Positions 1 to 7,188 of a DNA stretch of 22,383 nucleotides are shown here, one piece after another. A program made the translations under genes and the position numbers. A model generated the notes under the pieces. That model saw only the letters and a program-made list of their open reading frames with translations, had not been told where the DNA came from and searched no databases. The first letter of the stretch is position 1; each line of letters begins with the position of its first letter. The DNA is from a virus. Where the stretch lies: positions 1-22,383 of IMG/VR virus record IMGVR_UViG_3300025151_000336, one strand, 5' to 3'.

Positions 1-1
1 T

Positions 2-415
2 GAAGAACATTATGTATCAATCCCTGAAGAGAAATATGATGTACTTGAGAGCATGGTAAATAAACTTGATGAAATGGAAGGAAAACTCAATGAGCAGATT
101 GACAGAAATGTCGCTCTGAATAAGAGATTAGCAGAATCCGTTACCGATGGAATCTTAGGTGAAGTTTCTGAAGGACTTGCAGTCACTCAGAAAGAAAAAC
201 TCGCTACTCTTGCCGAAAGTGTTGAGTTTGAAAGTGAAACCGAATACCGTGAGAAACTGGTTACTTTGAGAGAAGCATACTTCCCCTCAAAGCCCGCTAG
301 TGCTCAACAAAGAGATTCTTCTGATTACATTGCAGAAGAAGCAACCATAAACCAGGAAGTTTCTGGATCAATGGCTGGATATCTTACTGCTCTGGGAAGA
401 GTCACTAAAAAGTAA
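2..415 (+). CDS. gp22: Prohead core scaffold protein gp22, C-terminal part (5' end outside window)
   Basis: The frame is open from the left window edge to the TAA at 413-415, so this is the C-terminal 137 residues of a gene that starts upstream. It is charged and Glu/Lys-rich with predicted coiled-coil helix, ending in a small, polar tail. The Leu-Ala-Glu-Ser-Val segment repeated near the middle and its position directly before the major capsid gene fit T4-family gp22. This scaffold forms the prohead core and is chopped by protease gp21 during maturation. Several [L/I]-x-E tripeptides, the T4 protease consensus, are visible, as expected for a protein degraded to peptides. An internal ATG at 53 should not be taken as the start, because the reading frame continues upstream with similar composition. 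Confidence 0.85.
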   Translation, partial: EEHYVSIPEEKYDVLESMVNKLDEMEGKLNEQIDRNVALNKRLAESVTDGILGEVSEGLAVTQKEKLATLAESVEFESETEYREKLVTLREAYFPSKPASAQQRDSSDYIAEEATINQEVSGSMAGYLTALGRVTKK

Positions 416-467
416 GTTTCTACATTATAACATAAACCCAAACACTTTTTAAAAGAGGTAAATTCAA

Positions 468-1892
468 ATGCAAATGTTCAATGCTGAACAACTGCAGGAG
501 AAGTGGGCACCATTACTCGATTATGAAGGCGCAGAGAAAATCTCTGATTCCCATCGTAGAATGGTTACCGCAGTTCTCCTGGAGAACCAAGAAAAATTCA
601 TGACCGAGGAGCGTGCGTTCCTCTCCGAAGCACCAACTAACGCTGCTAACGCTGCTGGTGCATCAGGTGGATTCGGTGGTAGTGCATCTGGCGTTTCCAA
701 TGGTGGAACTCCTAATGCTGGTTTCGACCCCGTACTGATCTCCCTGATCCGTCGCTCAATGCCTAACCTGGTCGCTTATGACCTTGCTGGCGTACAACCA
801 ATGAACGGTCCTACTGGACTGATCTTTGCAATGCGTTCCCGCTACAACGACCAGAGTGGAAGTGAGACCTTCTTCGATGAAGTCGATTCCGCATTCTCCG
901 GTCAGGATGGCAACAATGACCTGACCCAAGGTGGATACACTGGAGAGTCCTCTGACGGCATTTCCGTTGGTTTCGGTACAACCGGAAACCCAACTGGAAG
1001 CAACCCTGGACTGCTCAACGGTGGCAACCAAGTTGACTACGCAGTTGGTCAAGGTATGCACACTGGTGATGCTGAAGCACTTGATGGCACTGGTAACAAT
1101 GCCTTCAACGAGATGGCATTCTCAATCGAGAAAGTCACCGTAACCGCCAAGTCAAGAGCCCTGAAGGCTGAGTACTCACTGGAACTCGCCCAGGACCTCA
1201 AGGCAATCCACGGTCTGAACGCTGAAGCAGAACTCGCTAACATTCTCTCCACTGAGATCCTTGCTGAAATCAACAGAGAAGTTATCCGTACAATCTATAA
1301 GGCTGCTAAGCCTGGTGCTCAGGCAAACGTTGCCACCGCTGGTAGATTCGACCTCGACGTTGACTCCAACGGTCGCTGGTCTGTTGAGAAGTTCAAGGGA
1401 CTGCTTTTCCAAATCGAGCGCGAAGCGAACGCAATCGCCCAGCAAACTCGTAGAGGAAAGGGCAACATGATCCTCTGCTCCGCAGACGTTGCCTCCGCTC
1501 TGACCATGGCTGGTGTACTTGATTACACCCCTGCCCTGAACGCCAACCTCCAGGTAGACGACACCGGTAACACCTTCGCTGGTGTTCTCCAAGGTAAGTA
1601 TCGCGTATACATCGATCCTTATTCTGCTAACGTTGGTGCTGCTTCACAGTACTTCGTTGCTGGTTATAAGGGTTCTTCACCTTATGACGCTGGTCTGTTC
1701 TATTGCCCATATGTTCCTCTCCAAATGGTTCGTGCCGTTGGTGAGAACTCCTTCCAGCCAAAAATCGGATTTAAGACTCGCTACGGCATGGTCTCCAATC
1801 CATTCGCAGAAGGAACAACATTCGGTGGTGGTCGCATCAAGGCGAACGAGAACCGCTACTATCGTCGCGTTCGCGTTGACAACCTCATGTGA
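468..1892 (+). CDS. gp23: Major capsid protein gp23 (precursor)
   Basis: This 474-aa protein forms the hexamers of the T4-type head. The start ATG at 468 follows a purine-rich AGAGGTAA Shine-Dalgarno stretch. The N-terminal propeptide (residues 1-54) ends in Leu52-Ser53-Glu54, followed by Ala55. This matches the gp21 prohead protease consensus [L/I]-x-E and the T4 gp23 cleavage position near residue 65, so a 420-residue mature form is predicted. Residues 58-86 are a Gly/Ala/Ser/Asn-rich flexible stretch that becomes the new N-terminus. The C-terminal region (KIGFKTRYGMVSNPF) is typical of cyanophage gp23. Codons are richer in C-ending forms (GAC, AAC, TCC, CTC) than the neighbouring genes, as often seen for the most abundant virion protein. 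A strong terminator follows at 1914. Confidence 0.97.
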   Translation: MQMFNAEQLQEKWAPLLDYEGAEKISDSHRRMVTAVLLENQEKFMTEERAFLSEAPTNAANAAGASGGFGGSASGVSNGGTPNAGFDPVLISLIRRSMPNLVAYDLAGVQPMNGPTGLIFAMRSRYNDQSGSETFFDEVDSAFSGQDGNNDLTQGGYTGESSDGISVGFGTTGNPTGSNPGLLNGGNQVDYAVGQGMHTGDAEALDGTGNNAFNEMAFSIEKVTVTAKSRALKAEYSLELAQDLKAIHGLNAEAELANILSTEILAEINREVIRTIYKAAKPGAQANVATAGRFDLDVDSNGRWSVEKFKGLLFQIEREANAIAQQTRRGKGNMILCSADVASALTMAGVLDYTPALNANLQVDDTGNTFAGVLQGKYRVYIDPYSANVGAASQYFVAGYKGSSPYDAGLFYCPYVPLQMVRAVGENSFQPKIGFKTRYGMVSNPFAEGTTFGGGRIKANENRYYRRVRVDNLM

Positions 1893-1913
1893 TTCAAGTT
1901 CACATATCTTCAG

Positions 1914-1936
1914 GGACCCTTCGGGGTCCTTTTTTT
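1914..1936 (+). terminator. Rho-independent terminator after gp23
   Basis: A GGACCC/GGGTCC stem (1914-1919 and 1924-1929) is closed by a TTCG loop, giving the very stable C(UUCG)G tetraloop, and is followed by seven T (1930-1936). It separates the abundant capsid transcript from the tail and recombination genes downstream. Confidence 0.93.
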
Positions 1937-1941
1937 ATGTG

Positions 1942-1949
1942 TCTAAATA
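1942..1949 (+). promoter_or_regulatory. Candidate late promoter (TCTAAATA)
   Basis: TCTAAATA resembles the T4 late promoter element TATAAATA recognised by gp55. It lies six bases after the gp23 terminator and 35 bases before the ATG at 1985. This is a plausible site to restart late transcription for the small virion-type genes that follow. It is inferred from motif and position only. Confidence 0.5.
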
Positions 1950-1984
1950 CAACAAATGTATCAACACTATACTTTTCCCCAACC

Positions 1985-2185
1985 ATGGAAGCTCCAGAAG
2001 AAGAGTGGATGTTAACTATGAATATGGGTATTGATGAAGTACGTATGCTCTACGACCACATTTGTTACTCCATTAAAATGTGGCCAGGTGCTCCAGCAAG
2101 ACCGGCAGAAGAACAAGAGTATCTTCAGATACTTAAGAACAGACTATTCGCAATGATAATGGAACACACTCTAGATACTAAATAA
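1985..2185 (+). CDS. Conserved small phage protein, unknown function
   Basis: This is a 66-aa acidic protein beginning MEAPEEEW, with a helical, Met-rich body (DEVRMLYDHICYSIKMWPG, then PARPAEEQEYLQILKNRLFAM). The frame can be extended upstream to 1889, but that would translate through the gp23 terminator, so the ATG at 1985 after the candidate late promoter is preferred. ATGs at 2009 and 2018 are weaker alternatives. I recognise the pattern as a short conserved protein found after gp23 in related cyanophages, but I know no function. The absence of a signal peptide or membrane segment suggests a soluble protein. Its stop codon overlaps the next candidate late promoter. Confidence 0.7.
   Translation: MEAPEEEWMLTMNMGIDEVRMLYDHICYSIKMWPGAPARPAEEQEYLQILKNRLFAMIMEHTLDTK
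2177..2184 (+). promoter_or_regulatory. Candidate late promoter (ACTAAATA) fused to a stop codon
   Basis: ACTAAATA overlaps the TAA stop (2183-2185) of the upstream gene and sits just before the ATG at 2196. It resembles the T4 late element TATAAATA. The predicted leader would be only a few bases, which weakens the case for this particular start. Three other late-like motifs in the window also overlap a stop codon. Confidence 0.4.
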
Positions 2186-2195
2186 AGATAAAACA

Positions 2196-2453
2196 ATGAA
2201 AGCGTTTTATCAGTTCATTGAAGAAGCAGCAGCAAAAAGGTGTAAGATTGGATATTATTATTGCTTCACCGATAAAAAATGTAAGAAGATCCCTGGTGGT
2301 TATCATATAGGTAGGGGTGGTTATCTTGAAAAAGATGATAACGAAAACACCAAAACGGGAGATTCAAATGGATCTGGACAAAATGGTGGTAGCAATGGTA
2401 GCAATGGTCATAGTGGCAATGGGAATGGTGGAAATGGAGGTGGAGGAGAATGA
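2196..2453 (+). CDS. Putative internal head protein with capsid-targeting N-terminus and Gly/Asn-rich tail
   Basis: This 85-aa protein has three parts. Residues 1-11 (MKAFYQFIEEA) resemble the capsid-targeting sequence of T4 internal proteins (MKTYQEFIAEA). Ile8-Glu9-Glu10, followed by Ala11, fits the [L/I]-x-E rule of the gp21 prohead protease. Residues 14-46 hold three cysteines (16, 23, 29) in an aromatic and Lys-rich segment, CKIGYYYCFTDKKCKK followed by GYHIGRGGYLEK. Residues 47-85 are a low-complexity Gly/Asn/Ser tail. Family knowledge supports the targeting peptide; packaging and injection are inferred. The final Gly and Glu codons (GGTGGAGGAGAA) also supply the Shine-Dalgarno sequence for the next gene, whose ATG overlaps the stop. 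It could instead be a minor head-decoration or structural protein. Confidence 0.7.
   Translation: MKAFYQFIEEAAAKRCKIGYYYCFTDKKCKKIPGGYHIGRGGYLEKDDNENTKTGDSNGSGQNGGSNGSNGHSGNGNGGNGGGGE
2367..2452 (+). repeat. Low-complexity Gly/Asn-coding repeat
   Basis: This stretch is built from GGT/GGA/AAT/AGC codons, including two exact tandem copies of GGTAGCAAT at 2388-2396 and 2397-2405 and degenerate copies after them. It encodes the flexible tail of the preceding protein. Such tracts can change length by slippage, so copy number may vary among relatives. Confidence 0.8.
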
Positions 2454-2995
2454 CAGAACCTTGGATGAATCAAGTTGACAATAGGAATTATCTTTCTCCT
2501 ATTGGATTTAAATTTTCAATTACTAAAGTACCCAAAGCAGATTTCTTTTCAAACTCTGCATCAATTCCTGGTATCAATCTAGGATTTGCATTACAACCAA
2601 CCTACTTAAAAGATATCCCTGTTCCAGGTGATAAATTGACATTTTCAGATTTTACTCTGAAATTTTTTGTTGATGAAGACATGACTAATTACCTTGAAGT
2701 ACACAATTGGTTAAGGGGATTAGGTTTTCCAGAATCTGTTCAGGAACATTTGGATTTAAAGAAAGGAGATGTATATAATCCAAGCACATCATTCAAAGAT
2801 CAAATGAATGAATATTCAGATGCAAGTTTGTTTATCTACAATAGTAATTTCAATGAAGTTGCCAGAATTGATTTTAGGGACGTATTTCCTGTCAGTCTTT
2901 CCACAATCAATTTCGATGCAACTGCTACGGATGTTAACTACGTCACCGCAGAAGCGACCTTTAAATATTCGATATATAATATAGAAGTTTTATGA
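2450..2995 (+). CDS. Tail-tube-fold virion protein (gp19/gp54 family; position of gp3 in related phages)
   Basis: This 181-aa protein aligns by eye with T4 tail tube protein gp19 and the tube-like part of gp54. It has a SIPGINLG loop near residue 40, a PVPGDKLTFSDFTLKFFVDED strand pair (cf. INVAGDRTFDDWTVTVMNDE in gp19), an amphipathic helix with NYLEVHNWLRG, and a C-terminal half with RDVFPVSLSTINFD leading to a FKYSIYNIEVL end strand. Virion tail function is therefore likely. Related cyanophages often label the gene at this place gp3, the tail completion and sheath stabiliser protein; I recall that label but cannot verify it. Length (181 aa) is close to T4 gp3 (176) and gp19 (163). The start ATG at 2450 overlaps the previous stop and has a strong GGAGGAG SD. 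Confidence 0.75.
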   Translation: MTEPWMNQVDNRNYLSPIGFKFSITKVPKADFFSNSASIPGINLGFALQPTYLKDIPVPGDKLTFSDFTLKFFVDEDMTNYLEVHNWLRGLGFPESVQEHLDLKKGDVYNPSTSFKDQMNEYSDASLFIYNSNFNEVARIDFRDVFPVSLSTINFDATATDVNYVTAEATFKYSIYNIEVL

Positions 2996-3002
2996 TGTGA
3001 CT

Positions 3003-3431
3003 ATGAATCTTGATGAAATTCAATCATTATGGGAAGAAGATTCAAAAATAGACGAAGACGAACTACATACGGAATCAACTAAGATTCCATCTCTTCATGC
3101 AAAATACTATAGAATATTAAATAACATTCTCTTGTTGAAAAAAATAGAGGAGAATAAATTTAAACAACTTAAAAAAGAAAAATGGCAATACTACACGGGT
3201 AAGGCAGACCCAGAGGTGTATATTGATAAACCATTTGATCACAAAGTTTTGCGACAAGATGTAGATAAGTACATGGACGCAGATGAAGATCTGATCAAGA
3301 TACTCAGTAAAATAGATTACTTCCAGGTAATGTTGAATTATCTGGATAGTATTCTCAAAACAATTAACAATCGAACATACCAAATTAAAAACTCGATTGA
3401 GTGGCAGCAGTTTATTAGAGGATATAGTTGA
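3003..3431 (+). CDS. uvsY: UvsY recombination mediator
   Basis: This 142-aa protein is close to T4 UvsY (137 aa) in length and layout. A short acidic N-terminus is followed by a helical, Lys-rich core (LLLKKIEENKFKQLKKEKW) and the YYTGKADPEVY motif, cf. DYYSGRGDGDEF in T4. The C-terminal helices include KTINNRTYQIKNSIEW, cf. DAIKSRGFAIKHI. UvsY loads the UvsX recombinase on gp32-coated single-stranded DNA. A GTG at 2997 is in frame, but the ATG at 3003 gives the MNLDEIQ start I expect in cyanophage homologs. The stop overlaps the uvsW start (TTGATG). Confidence 0.93.
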   Translation: MNLDEIQSLWEEDSKIDEDELHTESTKIPSLHAKYYRILNNILLLKKIEENKFKQLKKEKWQYYTGKADPEVYIDKPFDHKVLRQDVDKYMDADEDLIKILSKIDYFQVMLNYLDSILKTINNRTYQIKNSIEWQQFIRGYS

Positions 3432-4897
3432 TGTCTGACCTGGTTATTCGCAAGAAGAATGAAGTTTATGTCACAGTCAAAGCAGAACCGCATGTCCATC
3501 AAGAATTATCAGATCATTTCACATTTGATGTTCCTGGTGCAAAGTTCATGCCTCAATATCGTAGCAAGTATTGGGATGGAAAGATAAGACTGTATAGTTC
3601 ACATACAGGAGAAATCTATGTTGGATTACTTGACAAAGTAGTTGCATGGGCAAAGAATTATGGATATTCAGTAGAATTTGAAAATAATAAGTTTTACGGA
3701 ACTCCATTTGAAGAAAACAAGATGATCTCTTATCAAGGGGTCAAGGAATACATGACTCGTATTGCTCGATTCAAACCAAGAGACTATCAAGTTGATGCAG
3801 TCTTTGATGCTCTAAAATATAACCGCAAACTTCTAATCTCTCCTACTGCCTCTGGTAAGTCACTGATGATTTACTCTGTGGTGAGATACTTTGCAGAGAA
3901 AGGAAAGAAGATTCTTCTCGTTGTTCCCACCACATCTCTTGTAGAGCAGATGTTTAAAGACTTTGAAGACTATGGTTGGAATGCAGATGAATATTGCCAT
4001 AAGATCTATTCTGGTAGAGAAAAGACAAATGAATATCCTGTAACGATTACTACTTGGCAATCTATCTACAAGTTACCAAGACCATTCTTCAAAGATTTTG
4101 AAGTAGTGATTGGTGATGAGGCACACTTGTTTAAGTCTAAGTCTCTGGTCAGTATCATGACCAAGATGGATAGTGCCAAGTATAGATTTGGTTTTACTGG
4201 CACCTTAGACGGCACACAGACGCATAAATGGGTGTTAGAAGGATTGTTTGGTCCATCATACAAAGTTACACAAACAAAAGAATTGATTGATAAGGGACAT
4301 CTGTCACAATTACAGATTCACGTTCTTCTTCTCAAGCATGATTCATATCAGTTTGAAACTTATGAAGATGAAGTTCAATATATTATTGGACATGAGAAGA
4401 GAAACAATTTTATCAAAAACTTGGTATTAGATCTGAAAGGAAATACTCTTGTTCTCTTTAGTAGGGTTTCTACCCATGGTGAACCACTTTACGAATTAAT
4501 AAATAATTCTGTGAAGGGTGACCGAAAAGTATTTTATGTTCATGGTGGCATTGATGCTCAAGAAAGAGAAAGAGTAAGAGAAATCACAGAACAAGAACAA
4601 GATGCAGTTATTGTTGCTTCATATGGAACTTTCTCAACAGGCATCAATATTAAAAATCTTCATAACGTAATCTTTGCATCACCATCCAAATCAAGAATTA
4701 GAAACTTACAATCTATTGGTCGAGTTCTCAGGAAAGGAGACAAAAAGAATCAAGCAGTGTTATATGATATTGCTGACGATACCACTTATAAATCAAAAAA
4801 GAATTACACATTAAATCATCTAGTCGAAAGAATTAAAATTTACAACCAGGAGAAATTTAATTATGAAATCGTACCAGTTAATCTTAAATCAAAATGA
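3431..4897 (+). CDS. uvsW: UvsW DNA/RNA helicase (superfamily 2)
   Basis: This 488-aa protein is close to T4 UvsW (503 aa). An N-terminal substrate-binding domain (about 1-90, with SKYWDGKIRLY) precedes a two-domain SF2 motor. Motif I is SPTASGKS near 137-144, motif Ia is VVPTTSLVEQM, motif II is DEAH at 229-232, motif III is FTGTL, and motif VI is QSIGRVLRKGD. UvsW unwinds R-loops and branched DNA, and in T4 it shuts down origin-dependent replication in favour of recombination-dependent replication. The ATG at 3431 overlaps the uvsY stop and is preferred to the TTG at 3428. It lies between uvsY and an Sm-like gene with no gaps, implying co-translation. Confidence 0.97.
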   Translation: MSDLVIRKKNEVYVTVKAEPHVHQELSDHFTFDVPGAKFMPQYRSKYWDGKIRLYSSHTGEIYVGLLDKVVAWAKNYGYSVEFENNKFYGTPFEENKMISYQGVKEYMTRIARFKPRDYQVDAVFDALKYNRKLLISPTASGKSLMIYSVVRYFAEKGKKILLVVPTTSLVEQMFKDFEDYGWNADEYCHKIYSGREKTNEYPVTITTWQSIYKLPRPFFKDFEVVIGDEAHLFKSKSLVSIMTKMDSAKYRFGFTGTLDGTQTHKWVLEGLFGPSYKVTQTKELIDKGHLSQLQIHVLLLKHDSYQFETYEDEVQYIIGHEKRNNFIKNLVLDLKGNTLVLFSRVSTHGEPLYELINNSVKGDRKVFYVHGGIDAQERERVREITEQEQDAVIVASYGTFSTGINIKNLHNVIFASPSKSRIRNLQSIGRVLRKGDKKNQAVLYDIADDTTYKSKKNYTLNHLVERIKIYNQEKFNYEIVPVNLKSK

Positions 4898-5283
4898 ATG
4901 AAGAATTCTACGCAATAATAAAATTAATGTCTAGTGAAGAAATCTTTGCTAAGGTTACTCCTTGTGAAGAAGAGAGTAGAACTTTATTATTGCTAGATAA
5001 CCCAGTTACTTTTGAAAATATAGTCATCAGACAGTTGGGAGCAGTTGCTATCAAGGTAGAACCGTGGTTGACTACAGGTAATGATTCAATTATTGTAATT
5101 GATATGGATAAAGTAATTACAATATCAGAAGTCTACGATGAACAGTACATTTCTGTATATAAGAAATACTTAAGAGATAAAGACAGAGACTCTAATCAAA
5201 CAGAAGTTAATGAAGAGATGGGATTTTTATCATCAATATCTGATGCAAGAGTATTCTTAGAGAAACTATATAAAGGTAGCTAA
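4894..5283 (+). CDS. Sm-like small protein (paralog A), unknown function
   Basis: This 129-aa acidic protein starts inside the uvsW stop (ATGA). Residues 8-20 (IIKLMSSEEIFAKV) are followed by a DNPVTF turn, an EPWL segment and IIVIDMDKVITI. This order is shared with three other genes in the window, at 15901, 18746 and 19038. The pattern of five short strands, a Gly/Ser-Glu-Glu turn and an Asn-Pro turn resembles the LSm/Sm beta-barrel. No paralog has a readable catalytic motif. The C-terminal 40 residues (YKKYLRDKDRDSN onward) are helical and specific to this copy. RNA binding is conceivable but unproven. This is the last gene before a short non-coding gap and promoter. Confidence 0.7.
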   Translation: MNEEFYAIIKLMSSEEIFAKVTPCEEESRTLLLLDNPVTFENIVIRQLGAVAIKVEPWLTTGNDSIIVIDMDKVITISEVYDEQYISVYKKYLRDKDRDSNQTEVNEEMGFLSSISDARVFLEKLYKGS

Positions 5284-5332
5284 GCCATCTCTATGAACCC
5301 TGACAGAGTTATTCTACAGATGGAATCTACTC

Positions 5333-5362
5333 TTGTCAAGCCCTTTGATGATATGCTATAAT
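5333..5362 (+). promoter_or_regulatory. Sigma-70-type promoter for the gp55-gp47-gp46 operon
   Basis: TTGTCA (5333-5338) and TATAAT (5357-5362) are 18 bases apart. A TG at 5354-5355 one base before the -10 makes an extended -10 element. It lies in the only gap over 100 bases in this part of the window and 28 bases before the gp55 start. Use by host RNA polymerase early or mid infection is inferred. Confidence 0.78.
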
Positions 5363-5390
5363 GTAAACACAATTATAGGAGAATCATGAA

Positions 5391-5861
5391 ATGTCCAGAA
5401 AGAAGTCAGAACATTATGTAAACAACAAAGAATTTTTAGAAGCACTGATCGTTTACAGAGCAGAAGTAAAAAAAGCACAAGAAGCAGGAGAACCACTCCC
5501 ACGCATTACTAACTATCTTGGTGAGTGCTTCTTAAAGATTGCCACTCACTTGTCTTACAAACCAAATTTTGTTAATTACATGTTCCGTGAGGACATGATC
5601 TGTGACGGTATTGAAAACTGCGTCCAGTACATTAAGAATTTCGATCCAGCAAAGTCTAGCAATCCATTTGCATATTTTACTCAAATCATTCACTACGCCT
5701 TCCTGAGGAGGATTCAGAAGGAGAAACGTCAGATGGATATCAGAACCAAGATTATTGAGAGATCTGGATTTGATGAAGTCTTCTCAAGTGATGGTGACAT
5801 CTACAATACTTCTGACTATAATACCATTAAGGAAAACATTCAGTCTAAACTTTATTCATGA
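5391..5861 (+). CDS. gp55: Late-promoter sigma factor gp55
   Basis: This 156-aa protein (T4 gp55 is 185) directs host RNA polymerase to late promoters together with the sliding clamp. Residues 64-112 carry the recognisable sigma region-2-like segment, with an acidic DMICDGIENCVQYI helix, NFDPAKSSNPFAYF, then the basic helix RRIQKEKRQ. As in T4, no region 4 is present. The start ATG at 5391 has a GGAGA SD at 5378-5382. The ATG at 5386 is out of frame and quickly terminated. The gene lies directly behind the sigma-70-type promoter, which fits the need to make this factor before late transcription, and its stop overlaps the gp47 start. Confidence 0.95.
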   Translation: MSRKKSEHYVNNKEFLEALIVYRAEVKKAQEAGEPLPRITNYLGECFLKIATHLSYKPNFVNYMFREDMICDGIENCVQYIKNFDPAKSSNPFAYFTQIIHYAFLRRIQKEKRQMDIRTKIIERSGFDEVFSSDGDIYNTSDYNTIKENIQSKLYS

Positions 5862-6901
5862 AAATTGCCCTGATAACTGATACACATTATGGTGCTCGTA
5901 AGGGCAGTAAAATATTTCATGAGTTCTTCCAAAAATTCTATGATGATATTTTCTTTCCAACTCTCAAGGAGAGAGATATCAAAGTAGCAGTCCATTTAGG
6001 TGATGCCTTTGATAGTCGTAAGTCTATCGACTTCTGGGCATTAGACTGGGCAAAAACAAATGTGTATGATAAGTTTCAGGAACTAGGAATCAAGTTATAT
6101 AACATCGTTGGTAATCATGATGCCTACTACAAGAATACCAACGATGTTAATTCGGTAGATTGTTTGTTGAGTCAATACAAGAATGTAATTCCAGTTTCTC
6201 AACCAAAAGAGTATAAGGTTGGTGGTGAGAACATGCTTCTCGTTCCTTGGATATGTCAAGATAATCAAGAAGAAACTTTTGAAGTTCTTAAAAAATCTAA
6301 AGCAAAAGTTGTCATGGGACATCTGGAGTTGAATGGATTTGAGGCATACAAAGGTCAGGTGATGGATCATGGTCATGACCCATCTATTTTTAGAAAGTTT
6401 GATCTTGTGTATTCCGGACATTATCACACACGGTCTAATGATGGAAAGATTTTTTATCTGGGTAATCCTTACCAGATGTTTTGGAATGACGTAGACGATA
6501 AGAGAGGATTCCACATCTTTGATACTGAAACTCATGAACTTGAGTTCATCGAAAATCCATATACTATATTTGAAAAGATTTATTATGAAGATAATAATTA
6601 CAAAACTTTTAATCCATTACCATACGCTGGAAAGATTGTTAAAGTAATTGTTCGTAAGAAATCTAGTCAGGCGGACTTTGAAAAGTTTATTGATAAGATT
6701 GACAAAGCAGGATGTGTTGATTTAAAGGTTATTGAAAACTTTGCAATCCATGATGAAGAGGTTTCATTGACTGGTGAAGAGTGCGAAGACACTTTGACAT
6801 ATTTAAATAAATACATTGACGACTCAGATTTTGATCTTGACAAGGACATTGTTAAAAACTTAATGAGGGAAGTGTATCGAGAAGCTTGCGAGATGGAATA
6901 A
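5858..6901 (+). CDS. gp47: Recombination nuclease subunit gp47 (Mre11/SbcD family)
   Basis: This 347-aa protein (T4 gp47 is 339) has the complete calcineurin-like phosphoesterase set. Asp8-x-His10 is in ITDTHYG, Asp49 in HLGDAFDSRK, Asn86-His87-Asp88 in VGNHDAYY, His155 in MGHLELNGF, and His188-x-His190 in SGHYHTR. With gp46 it resects DNA ends to give 3' tails for UvsX and also takes part in host DNA breakdown in T4. The C-terminal third is the expected capping and partner-binding region. The start is coupled to gp55 (ATGA overlap), and a TAATG junction follows. All metal ligands look intact. Confidence 0.97.
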   Translation: MKIALITDTHYGARKGSKIFHEFFQKFYDDIFFPTLKERDIKVAVHLGDAFDSRKSIDFWALDWAKTNVYDKFQELGIKLYNIVGNHDAYYKNTNDVNSVDCLLSQYKNVIPVSQPKEYKVGGENMLLVPWICQDNQEETFEVLKKSKAKVVMGHLELNGFEAYKGQVMDHGHDPSIFRKFDLVYSGHYHTRSNDGKIFYLGNPYQMFWNDVDDKRGFHIFDTETHELEFIENPYTIFEKIYYEDNNYKTFNPLPYAGKIVKVIVRKKSSQADFEKFIDKIDKAGCVDLKVIENFAIHDEEVSLTGEECEDTLTYLNKYIDDSDFDLDKDIVKNLMREVYREACEME

Positions 6902-7188
6902 TGTTTTTAATCACTATTTCTGGAAAAGAAGAAGAAGGTGCCTATTCAGTCCTAGATGGGGATGGTGAGAAGGCACTCTACCTCTTTGAGGAAGAGGATG
7001 ATGCTGAGCGTTATGCCGGTCTTCTAGAGGCAGAGGACTATCCAGAAATGGCTGTTGTAGAAGTTGAAGATGAGGTTGCAATAAACACCTGTAACGTGTA
7101 TAATTACCGATATGTGATCATCACACCGGACCAATTTGTGATTCCCCCAAGAGAGCATGATTTTATTTCAAAAGATAAGATGGCGTAA
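6901..7188 (+). CDS. DUF3110-like small protein between gp47 and gp46
   Basis: This 95-aa acidic protein starts at the ATG overlapping the gp47 stop (TAATG). It resembles cyanobacterial DUF3110 proteins as I remember them. An N-terminal strand (MFLITISGKEEEGAYSV) leads to YLFEEEDDAERYAGLLEAED (cf. FEDEDDATRYALLLEAQD in hosts), ending with a PPREHDF segment. DUF3110 is largely confined to cyanobacteria and has no established function. The gene is likely host-derived and sits inside the two-subunit nuclease operon, overlapping gp46 by 32 bases. A link to gp46/47 activity is only suggested by this placement. Confidence 0.75.
   Translation: MFLITISGKEEEGAYSVLDGDGEKALYLFEEEDDAERYAGLLEAEDYPEMAVVEVEDEVAINTCNVYNYRYVIITPDQFVIPPREHDFISKDKMA

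Noticed and set aside
424-440. Late promoter directly before gp23
   Set aside because: ATTATAACATAAACC has no clear TAAATA core. gp23 may be read from promoters upstream of the window.
756-1592. Minus-strand open frames of 101 and 138 codons across gp23
   Set aside because: They lie fully inside gp23, have no SD, late motif or recognisable domain, and arise from its codon bias.
1889-1984. N-terminal extension of the 66-aa protein to 1889
   Set aside because: It would translate through the gp23 terminator and overlap the gp23 stop. The ATG at 1985 is sufficient.
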